From Ruminococcus sp. (lineage in GTDB: Bacteria > Bacillota > Clostridia > Oscillospirales > Acutalibacteraceae), in NCBI GenBank assembly GCA_017433905.1, contig JAFRGI010000004.1, positions 1 to 36,833 on the forward strand: 36,833 nucleotides of DNA. Reading direction: 5' to 3'. Below are positions 25,088 to 32,697 of this stretch, piece by piece. The notes beneath the pieces were generated by a model, which did no database searches, had not been told where the DNA came from, and saw only the letters and a list, made by a program, of their open reading frames with translations. A program made the position numbers and the translations under genes. The stretch's first letter is position 1. The number at the start of each line of letters is the position of its first letter.

Positions 25088-27037
25088 CTATTCAATATTA
25101 TTTAAATTATAGATCAAATTCATATCCACGTCACCGTAGATACCACTAACACTGCCGTTCTCGCTGTACTGCCAAATGTCGCACTCAATGGTACATCTGC
25201 TTGCCCAGTGAGCGTTCCATATGGAAACGCCTTCGCGCATTAGAAGCGCATGATTCAACTTACTCTGATAAACCGAGACGCTCGAATATACGCCCGGGCG
25301 ATATCCTGCACGCTCGATAGCGTAACAGAAATTCAGCGCCATCTGCGTGTACTCATACTGACTCATACGATACATTGCAGGATCATATTCTAAATCATAA
25401 TACACGGGCAGATCAAGCTTCCTGCCGCCGAGACAATACAGACACGCTTTTGCCTCCTCAAACGCCTCGTCCGCGGATTCCGAATAGCTGAACCAGTATA
25501 CGCCGACCTTCAGACCTGCCGCCTTCGCTTTGTTATAGTTGCTGACAAAACAATCGTCAATCTGATACCACTCTCTGCCGAAGCCCGCACGGATAATCAC
25601 ATAATCAATTCCGCTTTGCCGAACCCTTTCAAAATCAATATCACCCTGCCACGTCGACACATCAATTAATACGGCACAGCTGCCTTCAACCTTTACACTG
25701 AAAGATTGTGACAATCCGTTATAAGCGGTAACCGTTACGGTATCGACGCCTTGCTTCACGCCTGTCAATTCAATATAATCCGTGCCCTGCGCCGTAGCTT
25801 TGACCAATCCGTATTTCGTCTTTATGCTCACCTTGGTATTGTCTACTGACGTGTTTCCGTTCACACGGAAACGGGCATGTTCACCTACCTGCAATTGAGA
25901 CGGAGTGTTGACCAGACTGATTTCTTGGAGCGCGGGTACCACCGTTACATCGGCATATGCTCTTACACCGTTAATCAACTCGCAGTAGATACGCGTCTCG
26001 CCAATGCTTTGGGCTGTGAGCAAGCCGCCCTCCAGAGCAATGGTCGCCACATCTGTGCGAAGGGAATGATACGTACGGATATATGCATATCCTCCGCCGA
26101 CAACATGGCTGTCAAAATCAAACTGTTCGCCTACCGCAATCGTAAGCTGCTTTTCGTTCAGCGTCAACTCCTGCGCCATACGATACACCTCTACGAAGCA
26201 GGAAGCGGATAATCCGTTTTCCAGCGTACAGCGGATGATAGTTTCACCCACTCCCACAGCGGATGCATAACCGCTGCCTGGATCAATAGATATTACTTCC
26301 GGATTATCGGAGGTAAAGTGACGCTGACAGGCAGCGGCTCCCTCGTCTAAAACACACTGAAACACAAAATATTCGCTGACGCCCATATACAGCGTATCGC
26401 GATTCAATCTCATTTGTGTCGCCGGGAGGCAAACCTCGAAGCTGCATCGTGCAGTCACACCGCAACCGGTATCACAGACAACACTTGCCTGTCCTGTTTT
26501 TTTCGGCGTAACAACACCGTCGCTGTTGACTGTCAGCACGCTTTCATCCGTGCTTCGAAACGTAACGGACAAGGCGTTAGTTTCCGCAACCAGCGTAAAG
26601 GTTTCATTGAGTCCCATTTTCACACGTCCCACATGGAGACTGAGAAATATTTCCTCGGTCGGCGGCTGTTCTGTTGCCGGTTCCGTCGGATCTGTCGCTG
26701 CTGTTGTCGGTTCCGTGGGCACAAACTGATTTAAGTAGGCATCGTCCGTCACATCAAACACATGCGCACAATGCATTTGAACTGTCGTCGCGTCCATAAT
26801 GTTAATTTCAAAGTTGAAATCCAGATCGTATATCAGCCTTTGTTCCTCCGTTGCCGTCTGAAGTCCGGCCGCGATCCGTTGAATCAGCGTCACGTCAGCA
26901 ATATTGTATGTATGCGATTGGATAGTGCGAATCTTGTCTGTCCAATCCGCTGCACTAACGGAAACCGATACGAAACACAACAAGATGGCGAGAATAATCG
27001 CTGTCAGTTTTTTCAGTTGCACTCTCTCCTTCTTCAT
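25088..27037 (-). CDS. secreted GH25 muramidase with dockerin-like and Ig-like domains
   Basis: The 649-residue protein has a signal peptide (1-29, hydrophobic core LTAIILAILL, cleavage after SVSA). A degenerate dockerin-like pair follows at about 42-95 (NIADVTLIQRIAAGL and FEINIMDATTVQM), then a Thr/Pro/Glu linker (106-128). Four bacterial Ig-like (Big_2) repeats lie at about 130-450, and a C-terminal GH25 domain at 455-649. GH25 residues D459 (IDVSTWQGDIDF), D548 and E550 (YYDLEYD) and D637 are visible; these enzymes cut the MurNAc-GlcNAc bond. No sorting signal is present. The ATG has no good ribosome binding site, and AAGGAG is read inside codons 3-4. A CTG at codon 8, giving an MKKLTA-type signal peptide, is an alternative. 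It is the first gene of an operon with GH13. Confidence 0.88.
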   Translation of the reverse strand: MKKERVQLKKLTAIILAILLCFVSVSVSAADWTDKIRTIQSHTYNIADVTLIQRIAAGLQTATEEQRLIYDLDFNFEINIMDATTVQMHCAHVFDVTDDAYLNQFVPTEPTTAATDPTEPATEQPPTEEIFLSLHVGRVKMGLNETFTLVAETNALSVTFRSTDESVLTVNSDGVVTPKKTGQASVVCDTGCGVTARCSFEVCLPATQMRLNRDTLYMGVSEYFVFQCVLDEGAAACQRHFTSDNPEVISIDPGSGYASAVGVGETIIRCTLENGLSASCFVEVYRMAQELTLNEKQLTIAVGEQFDFDSHVVGGGYAYIRTYHSLRTDVATIALEGGLLTAQSIGETRIYCELINGVRAYADVTVVPALQEISLVNTPSQLQVGEHARFRVNGNTSVDNTKVSIKTKYGLVKATAQGTDYIELTGVKQGVDTVTVTAYNGLSQSFSVKVEGSCAVLIDVSTWQGDIDFERVRQSGIDYVIIRAGFGREWYQIDDCFVSNYNKAKAAGLKVGVYWFSYSESADEAFEEAKACLYCLGGRKLDLPVYYDLEYDPAMYRMSQYEYTQMALNFCYAIERAGYRPGVYSSVSVYQSKLNHALLMREGVSIWNAHWASRCTIECDIWQYSENGSVSGIYGDVDMNLIYNLNNIE

Positions 27038-27064
27038 CTGACTAAGTTACGAACAACCAGTAGT

Positions 27065-27093
27065 ATTATAGCACATTCATCTGAAATATGCAA
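27065..27093 (-). promoter_or_regulatory. promoter of the GH25-GH13 operon
   Basis: Minus-strand -35 TTGCAT (27088-27093), 17-base spacer, and -10 TATAAT (27065-27070) with an upstream TGC extension. The transcript would begin about 20 bases before the ATG at 27037. Confidence 0.82.
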
Positions 27094-27214
27094 TACAATT
27101 GATCAATATCTTTGTGATATTGCCTATTAATCTGTCAAAAATCCACCTTTCCGCTGAACGGTGAAAACCGAGAATGATTTCCGTTTCATATTTCCGAAGG
27201 TTTGTAAACATGAG

Positions 27215-27234
27215 ATACTCATTTCTAACAAAAC
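27215..27234 (-). repeat. lone end of the MITE-like element
   Basis: The minus strand reads GTTTTGTTAGAAATGAGTAT, identical over 20 bases to the right end of the element at 2582-2737. I find no second end or interior sequence within about 200 bases on either side, so it seems to be a solo terminal repeat left by deletion or an imperfect excision. Confidence 0.65.
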
Positions 27235-27297
27235 GGAAGCATCTTTGCTCCGTACGCAGAATTCGGCGGGACAAATCAGCTTTTTCCAAAAATACAC

Positions 27298-27326
27298 TTG
27301 CAATTCATGCAAACATAGTGTATAAT
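27298..27326 (+). promoter_or_regulatory. promoter of the thiamine salvage operon
   Basis: -35 TTGCAA (27298-27303), 17-base spacer, and -10 TATAAT (27321-27326). Transcription would start near 27333, just before the TPP riboswitch. Confidence 0.85.
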
Positions 27327-27342
27327 TATTCACGCAACAAAT

Positions 27343-27430
27343 ACAGGGGAGCTTGTGTGAGCAGGCTGAGAGGAAGTCATCCAACTTCGACCCTTAACCT
27401 GATACGGATAATGCCGTCGTAGGAAGTCAT
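27343..27430 (+). ncRNA. TPP riboswitch (THI element)
   Basis: The conserved TPP aptamer blocks are present in order: ACAGGGGAGC, then GGCTGAGAGG, then CGACCCTTAACCTGATACGG and ATAATGCCGTCGTAGGAAG. The 5' and 3' segments pair to close the aptamer. It lies between the promoter and a strong terminator, so TPP binding should stop transcription before thiM. It controls thiM, thiE and the HAD phosphatase gene, and possibly thiD-tenA by read-through. Confidence 0.95.
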
Positions 27431-27445
27431 ACGCAGCGCATGTTT

Positions 27446-27480
27446 ACGGGAGGCTTCCGATAAGCCTCCCGTTTCATTGT
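27446..27480 (+). terminator. riboswitch-controlled terminator
   Basis: A perfect 11-bp stem ACGGGAGGCTT/AAGCCTCCCGT with loop CCGAT, followed by TTCATTGTTT. It lies 16 bases after the TPP aptamer, as expected for an OFF switch. The roughly 170 bases from here to thiM hold no gene that I can support. Confidence 0.85.
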
Positions 27481-27648
27481 TTATGGTATAATATTTTCCC
27501 TTATCCGCCGAAAAAAGCATTTTGAAGAAAACCATTTTCATCAGCCCCTGCCTCACATCGGCACGTAATCTTCCCAGCAGGATTTTGACGGGCGGAGAAA
27601 CGTGTGCGCCGGCGCTGATAGATGGGAAAGGAAAGATCGTGTTCATTT

Positions 27649-28470
27649 ATGTGGAAAGAAATCTTTGAAAATGTGCGGAATCAAACACCGTTGATTCACA
27701 ACATCACCAACTACGTCACAGTTAACGACTGTGCCAACATCCTGCTTGCCTGCGGCGCGTCGCCGATTATGGCAGACGATGAAACGGAAGTAGCGGAAAT
27801 CACCTCCATATGCAGCGGTCTGCATATCAACATCGGAACCCTAAACCGACGCACCATAGCGTCGATGATATCCGCCGGCAAACAATCCAACGCGCTCAAC
27901 CATCCTGTCGTGCTGGATCCCGTGGGCGCAGGCGCTTCAAGGCTGCGGACAGATACCGCTATGCAGCTGTTGCAAAACATTCGGTTTTCCGTTATACGCG
28001 GCAATATTTCCGAAATCAAAGTCCTCGCTTTGGGAACCGGCAGTACCAACGGCGTCGACGCCGGAGCTGCGGATCACATCACGGAATACTGTCTGGATGA
28101 AACCGTTGCGTTTGCCAAGGAATTTGCACACAAAACAGGAGCCGTTATCGCTATTACGGGTGCAATTGATATTGTGGCGGACAGTCAAACGGCATATTGT
28201 ATTCGCAACGGTCATCCGATGATGTCCTCCGTGACAGGAACCGGCTGTCAGCTTTCCTCCTTAACATCCGCTTTTGTCGCAGCGAACCCGGAACAGGTGA
28301 CAACAGCGACAGCTGCCGCTGTTTGCGCGATGGGTTATGCAGGAGAAATCGCCTATGCGCGTCTTTCCTCTTTAGACGGTAATTCCACCTACCGCAACTA
28401 CATCATCGACGCGATATACCGCATGACGCCCCAAATGCTGGAAGAAGGTGCAAAATATGAAGTGCGATAA
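27649..28470 (+). CDS. thiM: hydroxyethylthiazole kinase
   Basis: The 273-residue protein shows the ThiM pattern: TPLIHNITNYVTVNDCAN, GASPIMADD, LDPVGAGASRLR, IRGNISEI and SVTGTGCQLSS. It phosphorylates 4-methyl-5-(2-hydroxyethyl)thiazole for thiamine salvage. The family normally begins just before WxxIxxxRxxxPLxHNITN, so ATG 27649 is chosen; AAAGGAAAG lies 13 bases upstream, a long spacing. An in-frame ATG at 27622 would add nine unrelated residues. It is the first gene under the TPP riboswitch. Confidence 0.95.
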   Translation: MWKEIFENVRNQTPLIHNITNYVTVNDCANILLACGASPIMADDETEVAEITSICSGLHINIGTLNRRTIASMISAGKQSNALNHPVVLDPVGAGASRLRTDTAMQLLQNIRFSVIRGNISEIKVLALGTGSTNGVDAGAADHITEYCLDETVAFAKEFAHKTGAVIAITGAIDIVADSQTAYCIRNGHPMMSSVTGTGCQLSSLTSAFVAANPEQVTTATAAAVCAMGYAGEIAYARLSSLDGNSTYRNYIIDAIYRMTPQMLEEGAKYEVR

Positions 28471-29098
28471 ACAAACCATGCGGCTGTATGCCGTGACAGA
28501 CCGGACGTGGGTTGGCAGACAAAGCCTGTACGAGCAGGTAGAAGCCGCCTTAAAGGGAGGTGCAACCTGCATTCAGCTTCGCGAAAAGGAATTGAACGAA
28601 ACAGCGTTTTTGGCAGAAGCCTTTGAGATTTCCAAGCTGTGCAAAGCTTACGGAGTACCTTTTTTTATCAACGATAATGTCGAAATCGCCGTCAAATGTC
28701 AGGCCGACGGCATCCATGTCGGTCAGGAGGATACCGATGCGGCGCAGGTACGCCGCATGGTCGGCGGGCAAATGATGATCGGCGTATCCGTTCACTCCGT
28801 CAGCGAAGCGCTTGCCGCTGTGGAGGCAGGAGCAGATTGTTTGGGCGTGGGCGCTATGTTTTCCACATCCACAAAAGCCGACGCAGATGTCCTGCCTGTG
28901 CAGACCCTGCGCGATATTTGCGCCGCTGCCGACATCCCTGTCGTCGCCATCGGCGGCATCGGAAAACATAATATAGCTGCGCTCGCAGGAACAGGCGTGG
29001 ACGGCGTTGCTCTGGTCAGCGCCATCTTCTCGGCAGCGGACATTGAGAGCGAATGCAGACTGCTGCGCAGATTGTCAGAAGAAATGGTGAACACATGA
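28457..29098 (+). CDS. thiE: thiamine-phosphate synthase
   Basis: The 213-residue protein has the ThiE hallmarks RLYAVTDR, TCIQLREKE, FFINDNVEIA, ADGIHVGQED, GVSVHSVSEA, DCLGVGAMF and AIGGIGKHNI. It joins HMP-pyrophosphate to thiazole phosphate, giving thiamine phosphate. The likely start ATG 28457 lies within the end of thiM (14-base overlap), with GAAGG upstream, so translation is coupled. Confidence 0.95.
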   Translation: MKCDKQTMRLYAVTDRTWVGRQSLYEQVEAALKGGATCIQLREKELNETAFLAEAFEISKLCKAYGVPFFINDNVEIAVKCQADGIHVGQEDTDAAQVRRMVGGQMMIGVSVHSVSEALAAVEAGADCLGVGAMFSTSTKADADVLPVQTLRDICAAADIPVVAIGGIGKHNIAALAGTGVDGVALVSAIFSAADIESECRLLRRLSEEMVNT

Positions 29099-29751
29099 GC
29101 ATCACCTGCGCAATCGTTGATTGTGACGGCACCTTATTGGATTCCATGCCTTTTTGGGATACGGTCGCAGAAACCTATGTCCGCTCACTTGGTCACACGC
29201 CGCAGCCGTCTCTGAACAAAGATGTCCGCACGCTGAGTCTGCAGCAGTCTGCCCGCTATCTGCAAAGGGAGTACGGTCTTTCGCTTTCCGCCGACGAAAT
29301 CATCAACGGTATGGAACGCACTCTGGAGCATTTCTACCTGTATGAGGTCATGCCGAAAGCGGGCGCAGCCGCATTTCTGGAACAAATGAAACGACGCGGC
29401 ATTTCTGTCTGCATCGCTTCGGCGTCCTGCCGCCGATTGATTGATGCTGCTTTGATCCGCTGCGGCCTGTCGCACCTCATCGACGCGGTTTTCACATGCG
29501 ACGAGATCGGGTACGGCAAGAATTCGTCGGAAATTTTCCGCCGAGCCATGGATTTCTTCCATGCCGACCGCCGTTCCGCCATCGTCCTCGAGGATTCCTA
29601 CCACGCCGCCCGGACGGCAAAAGCAGACGGCTTTGCCGTAGCTGCCGTCTTTGACGACAGTGAAAAACAACAGACTTTGTTAAAAGAACTTGTCGACGTA
29701 TATCTGACAGATTTCCTACATACAAAACCCTTTTGGGATTATGTTACCTAA
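29095..29751 (+). CDS. HAD-family phosphatase in the thiamine operon
   Basis: A 218-residue HAD hydrolase with motif I VDCDGTLLDSM, an alpha cap domain (about 20-95), motif II IASASC, the motif III Lys in GYGKNSSE, and motif IV VLEDSYHAA. It overlaps thiE by 4 bases (ATGA), giving the start at 29095. Its place after thiE suggests that it dephosphorylates a thiamine intermediate such as thiamine phosphate or HMP phosphate; this is inferred from position only. No thiL is found in the window, so thiamine phosphate would need either an unlinked ThiL or dephosphorylation followed by ThiN elsewhere. Other beta-phosphoglucomutase-like substrates are possible. Confidence 0.88.
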   Translation: MSITCAIVDCDGTLLDSMPFWDTVAETYVRSLGHTPQPSLNKDVRTLSLQQSARYLQREYGLSLSADEIINGMERTLEHFYLYEVMPKAGAAAFLEQMKRRGISVCIASASCRRLIDAALIRCGLSHLIDAVFTCDEIGYGKNSSEIFRRAMDFFHADRRSAIVLEDSYHAARTAKADGFAVAAVFDDSEKQQTLLKELVDVYLTDFLHTKPFWDYVT

Positions 29752-29907
29752 CCCTGCCGGGCTGTTTCTTTACCTTTCATCACTTTCACGGAAAAGAAAC
29801 CGGCTCAGCGTTTGACACCGATTTTCATAAAAGCTTTTTTCTGCCGCTGTTCACGGAAAAATCCGAATACCGAAACTAACCGCCTTGCAACAACACCGTT
29901 GTCCGGA

Positions 29908-29989
29908 GTATACCGCAGCAGAATGGTAACGGATTTCATGAAATATCGGTATAACATGCGGTATACCGGGGGCACCACCTTATACCGCA
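29908..29989. promoter_or_regulatory. cluster of CGGTATA motifs upstream of thiD
   Basis: The 273-base gap between the HAD gene and thiD holds four copies of CGGTATA or its complement: TATACCGCA (29909-29917), CGGTATA (29947-29953), TGCGGTATA (29957-29965) and TATACCGCA (29981-29989). The last two form a perfect 9-bp inverted pair. This could be an operator or a transcript hairpin; I know no regulator with this site. Nothing else is identified in the gap. Confidence 0.4.
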
Positions 29990-30024
29990 CTATAAAACAA
30001 TGCTGCATGAAAGGAGAATTTGAC

Positions 30025-30837
30025 ATGACACTAAAAACAGCATTGACCATCGCAGGAAGTGACTGCAGCGGAGGCGCCGGTATTCAGGCAGATATCAAAA
30101 CCATGTCGATGAACGGCGTATATGCGATGAGCGCCGTCACAGCGCTCACTGCTCAGAACACAACCGGCATCCGCGCAATTCAGGAATCGAACCCCGATTT
30201 TCTGAAAGATCAGCTAGACGCTGTATTGGAGGATATTGTTCCCGACGCGGTCAAAATCGGCATGGTCTCTTCCGACCGGCTGATTCACATTATTGCGGAC
30301 AGGCTGCGGTTTTACAACGTCAAAAACATCGTTGTCGACCCCGTGATGGTCGCAACCTCAGGCGCATCTCTGATGAAAACCGATGCGGTGCAGGCATTGA
30401 TCGAAGAGCTGTTTCCGCTGTCCGTTCTCACAACCCCGAATATTCCCGAAGCACAGGTGTTGTCAGAACTGACAATCACAACAAAAGCAAACATGGAACA
30501 AGCCGCAAAGTGCATCGGAGAACGGTACCGCTGCAATGTCCTGCTCAAGGGCGGTCACTGCGTCAATACCGCCAACGATGTGCTGTACACCCGCGGAAGT
30601 CTGATCTGGTTTGAGGGAAGGCGGATTGACAATCCCAATACCCACGGCACAGGCTGTACCTTATCAAGCGCGATCGCTTCCAACCTCGCCAAAGGGTTTC
30701 CGCTGGAAACATCCGTACACCGGGCAAAGGAATATCTTTCGGGCGCGCTTGCCGCCATGCTGGATCTGGGAAAAGGCTCGGGTCCCATCCATCATCTTTA
30801 TCCCCATCAATCTTACTTTACGGAGGCTGCACAATGA
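30025..30837 (+). CDS. thiD: hydroxymethylpyrimidine/phosphomethylpyrimidine kinase
   Basis: The 270-residue ribokinase-fold protein has ALTIAGSDCSGGAGIQADIK at its start, then LTAQNTTG, VDPVMVATSGASL, TPNIPEAQ, LLKGGH and the catalytic NTHGTGCTLSSAIASNLA. It phosphorylates HMP twice to HMP-pyrophosphate, the partner for ThiE. ATG 30025 follows AAAGGAG by 8 bases; the open frame upstream of it has no family similarity. It overlaps tenA by 4 bases. Confidence 0.95.
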   Translation: MTLKTALTIAGSDCSGGAGIQADIKTMSMNGVYAMSAVTALTAQNTTGIRAIQESNPDFLKDQLDAVLEDIVPDAVKIGMVSSDRLIHIIADRLRFYNVKNIVVDPVMVATSGASLMKTDAVQALIEELFPLSVLTTPNIPEAQVLSELTITTKANMEQAAKCIGERYRCNVLLKGGHCVNTANDVLYTRGSLIWFEGRRIDNPNTHGTGCTLSSAIASNLAKGFPLETSVHRAKEYLSGALAAMLDLGKGSGPIHHLYPHQSYFTEAAQ

Positions 30838-31493
30838 ATACAGTAGAAAGACTGCTACACGCAACAACGGATATCTGGGAGGCATATTATGCTCACCCCT
30901 TTGTTCTGGGTATTCAGAACGGCAATTTGGACAAAGAAAAGTTCCGCTATTATATCGTTCAAGATTATCTTTATCTAAAGGAATACGCCAAAACCTTTGC
31001 AGTCGGCGTTGCAAAAGCAAAAAGCATGGAAACCGCAAGGCTGTTTTCAAAATACATCAACGTCATGAACGGCGAGCTGGATGTTCACAAGGGTTATCTG
31101 GCACGGTTCGGCGTTACCCAGGAGGAGTTTGACGCGTCTGTTCCCTCTCTGGACAATCTTTCCTACACCTCCTACATGCTGCGAGTTGCCTACGAGGACG
31201 GCGAGGCAGAAATCCTTGCGGCAATCCTTTCCTGTGCTTACAGCTATGAAGTCATTGCCAAAAAAATGATAGAAAACAATCCCGATGCGGTCAACGACCC
31301 ATTTTACGGTGACTGGATAAAGGGATACAGCTCTGACGCCTACGCTTCGGGCAATGTTATTCTTTTGGAGCTTACCAACAGGCTGACGCAGCATTACACC
31401 GAACGGCAGCTGCAGCATCTGACCGACATCTTTGTTGCCTGCTCTCGTTACGAGCTGGCATTCTGGGAAATGGCATGGAATATGCGCACATGA
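30834..31493 (+). CDS. tenA: thiaminase II / aminopyrimidine aminohydrolase
   Basis: The 219-residue all-helical protein matches TenA, with D44 in IVQDYLYL, C134 in ILSCAYSYEV and E207 in SRYELAFWEMAW at the active-site positions. It releases HMP from aminopyrimidine breakdown products of thiamine, so it feeds ThiD. Start ATG 30834 overlaps the thiD stop (ATGA). It ends the plus-strand unit before a strong terminator. Confidence 0.94.
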   Translation: MNTVERLLHATTDIWEAYYAHPFVLGIQNGNLDKEKFRYYIVQDYLYLKEYAKTFAVGVAKAKSMETARLFSKYINVMNGELDVHKGYLARFGVTQEEFDASVPSLDNLSYTSYMLRVAYEDGEAEILAAILSCAYSYEVIAKKMIENNPDAVNDPFYGDWIKGYSSDAYASGNVILLELTNRLTQHYTERQLQHLTDIFVACSRYELAFWEMAWNMRT

Positions 31494-31511
31494 CGATAAA
31501 GCATAATATCA

Positions 31512-31564
31512 AACCAACCGACGCAGAGATTCGCCGTCTCCGCGCCGGTTGGTTTTCGTTTTCA
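31512..31564 (+). terminator. rho-independent terminator after tenA
   Basis: A long stem AACCAACCG/CGGTTGGTT continued by CGC/GCG and GAGA/TCTC, followed by TTCGTTTT. It lies 18 bases after the tenA stop codon. Confidence 0.93.
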
Positions 31565-31569
31565 GATAG

Positions 31570-31742
31570 AATTAAGGCACTACCGCATAATGTTGGTGTA
31601 CGGATTGCACAGTAAGATTTTTCGTCAGGTTGGACAAATAATCCGTTCACATACTGCCGTATGGGGGCTGATTTTGGGGCAAGCTGACGGAATAATATTA
31701 AAGCAAAGCGTGCGCCATGAATTGTGCGGTGTTGTCTTAATT
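31570..31742. repeat. second MITE-like inverted-repeat element
   Basis: This 173-bp noncoding stretch is bounded by imperfect inverted repeats. The left end is AATTAAGGCACTACCGCATA. The right end, complemented, is AATTAAGACAACACCGCACA, matching at 16 of 20 positions. The interior has no open frame of note. The right end overlaps the stop codon of the AIM24 gene. Its ends differ from those of the 2582-2737 family. Only this copy is seen in the window. Confidence 0.6.
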
Positions 31743-32414
31743 GCTTGATTTTGGAATCAAATTGGAAATTATCTCCGCAGTTTTCACGATCGGCATAGTC
31801 TGAATCACAATTCTGCCCGGACCGGTTACGACTGTATTGAACAATCCCTCTCCGCCCAGGAACTTATTCTTAATTCCCTTGACAGTCTGAACATCCATCG
31901 TGCAGGTATCGTCCATCATGACCATATGACCGGTGTCCATGATCTTTCTTTCCCCGGGAGCCAGCGTATATTCCTTCACCGAACCGTCAATCTCAAGGAA
32001 AACGACTCCGCTACCCGAGTACTTCTCCAAAATAAAGCCTTCGCCGCCAAAGAAACCGCCGGAAAGCTTTTTCTGGAAGAACACGGACATATCCACATCT
32101 CCAAAGCATGCAAGAAACGCCTTTTTCTGTGCGATAACGCTCCTGCCCGATCCGATCTCGACAGCAACAATCTGACCGGGGAAAGACGAGGCAAAGGCGA
32201 TTTCTCCGTCCTCATCGGCGGTATATGTGTTTAAGAAAAGTGACTCGCCGGAAAAGGCTCTGCCGAACATCTTCTTTACGCCGCCTCCGCTTGTCTCCAT
32301 TGTAAACTTATCGTCCATCCACGACATAGCGCCGCCTTCACAGACAATCTTTTCGCCCTTATTCAGCTTACACAGTACTGCCGGGAAGTTCCCTCCCATA
32401 ATTTCGTATTTCAT
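31737..32414 (-). CDS. AIM24/TIGR00266 family protein
   Basis: The 225-residue protein matches the TIGR00266 (AIM24) family: ICEGGAMSWMDDKFTMETSG-like start, GESLFLNTYTA, SSFPGQIVAVEI, GGFFGGEGFILEKYSG, GSGVVFLEIDG and GGEGLFNTVVTGPGRI. These all-beta proteins have no established bacterial function. AGGAGG lies 6 bases before ATG 32414. The stop codon falls in the TTAA of the neighbouring inverted-repeat element. TTAGTG-16-TATAAA boxes at 32438-32465, overlapping the adjacent MITE-like copy, could serve as its promoter. Confidence 0.9.
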   Translation of the reverse strand: MKYEIMGGNFPAVLCKLNKGEKIVCEGGAMSWMDDKFTMETSGGGVKKMFGRAFSGESLFLNTYTADEDGEIAFASSFPGQIVAVEIGSGRSVIAQKKAFLACFGDVDMSVFFQKKLSGGFFGGEGFILEKYSGSGVVFLEIDGSVKEYTLAPGERKIMDTGHMVMMDDTCTMDVQTVKGIKNKFLGGEGLFNTVVTGPGRIVIQTMPIVKTAEIISNLIPKSSN

Positions 32415-32440
32415 CTTCGTCCTCCTAAATATATTGATTT

Positions 32441-32594
32441 ATACTAATTTCTGATAAAACACTAAAAAATATATGCGGAGAATTTCGCAGAGTGAGACAA
32501 AAGCGCCTCCGGATCGGTGCCTTGCAAGAACAACAACGATGCTATGCGGAATGATACGCAATAGATGTGAAAGTGTTTTGTTAGAAATTAATAT
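32441..32594. repeat. MITE-like inverted-repeat element, copy 2
   Basis: A 154-bp element with left end ATACTAATTTCTGATAAAAC, identical over 20 bases to copy 1 at 2582, and right end GTTTTGTTAGAAATTAATAT. Interior words GCGGAGAATTTCGCA and ATAGATGTGAA are shared with copy 1 in the same order, while the middle differs. It lies just upstream of the AIM24 gene and its left end may supply a promoter. Confidence 0.8.
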
Positions 32595-32639
32595 TATACA
32601 CATCCTACCACAAACCCGAAAATAAGGCAATATCCTCTG

Positions 32640-32658
32640 CCGTCAGGTCTTCTGACGG
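32640..32658 (-). other. hairpin downstream of the mobile-element gene
   Basis: A perfect 7-bp stem CCGTCAG/CTGACGG with a 5-base loop lies 40 bases after the stop of the unknown gene at 32698-33720. No T run follows on the minus strand, so it is not a standard terminator. Confidence 0.35.
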
Positions 32659-32697
32659 ATATTTCTACTGTCATTTGCTTACTCAAACCTTATCACC

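Noticed and set aside
27377-27646. 89-codon open frame on the minus strand
   Set aside because: It overlaps the TPP aptamer and terminator, has no recognisable domain and no good ribosome binding site.
29812-30024. 71-codon N-terminal extension of thiD
   Set aside because: It has no ThiD similarity, and AAAGGAG directly precedes ATG 30025.
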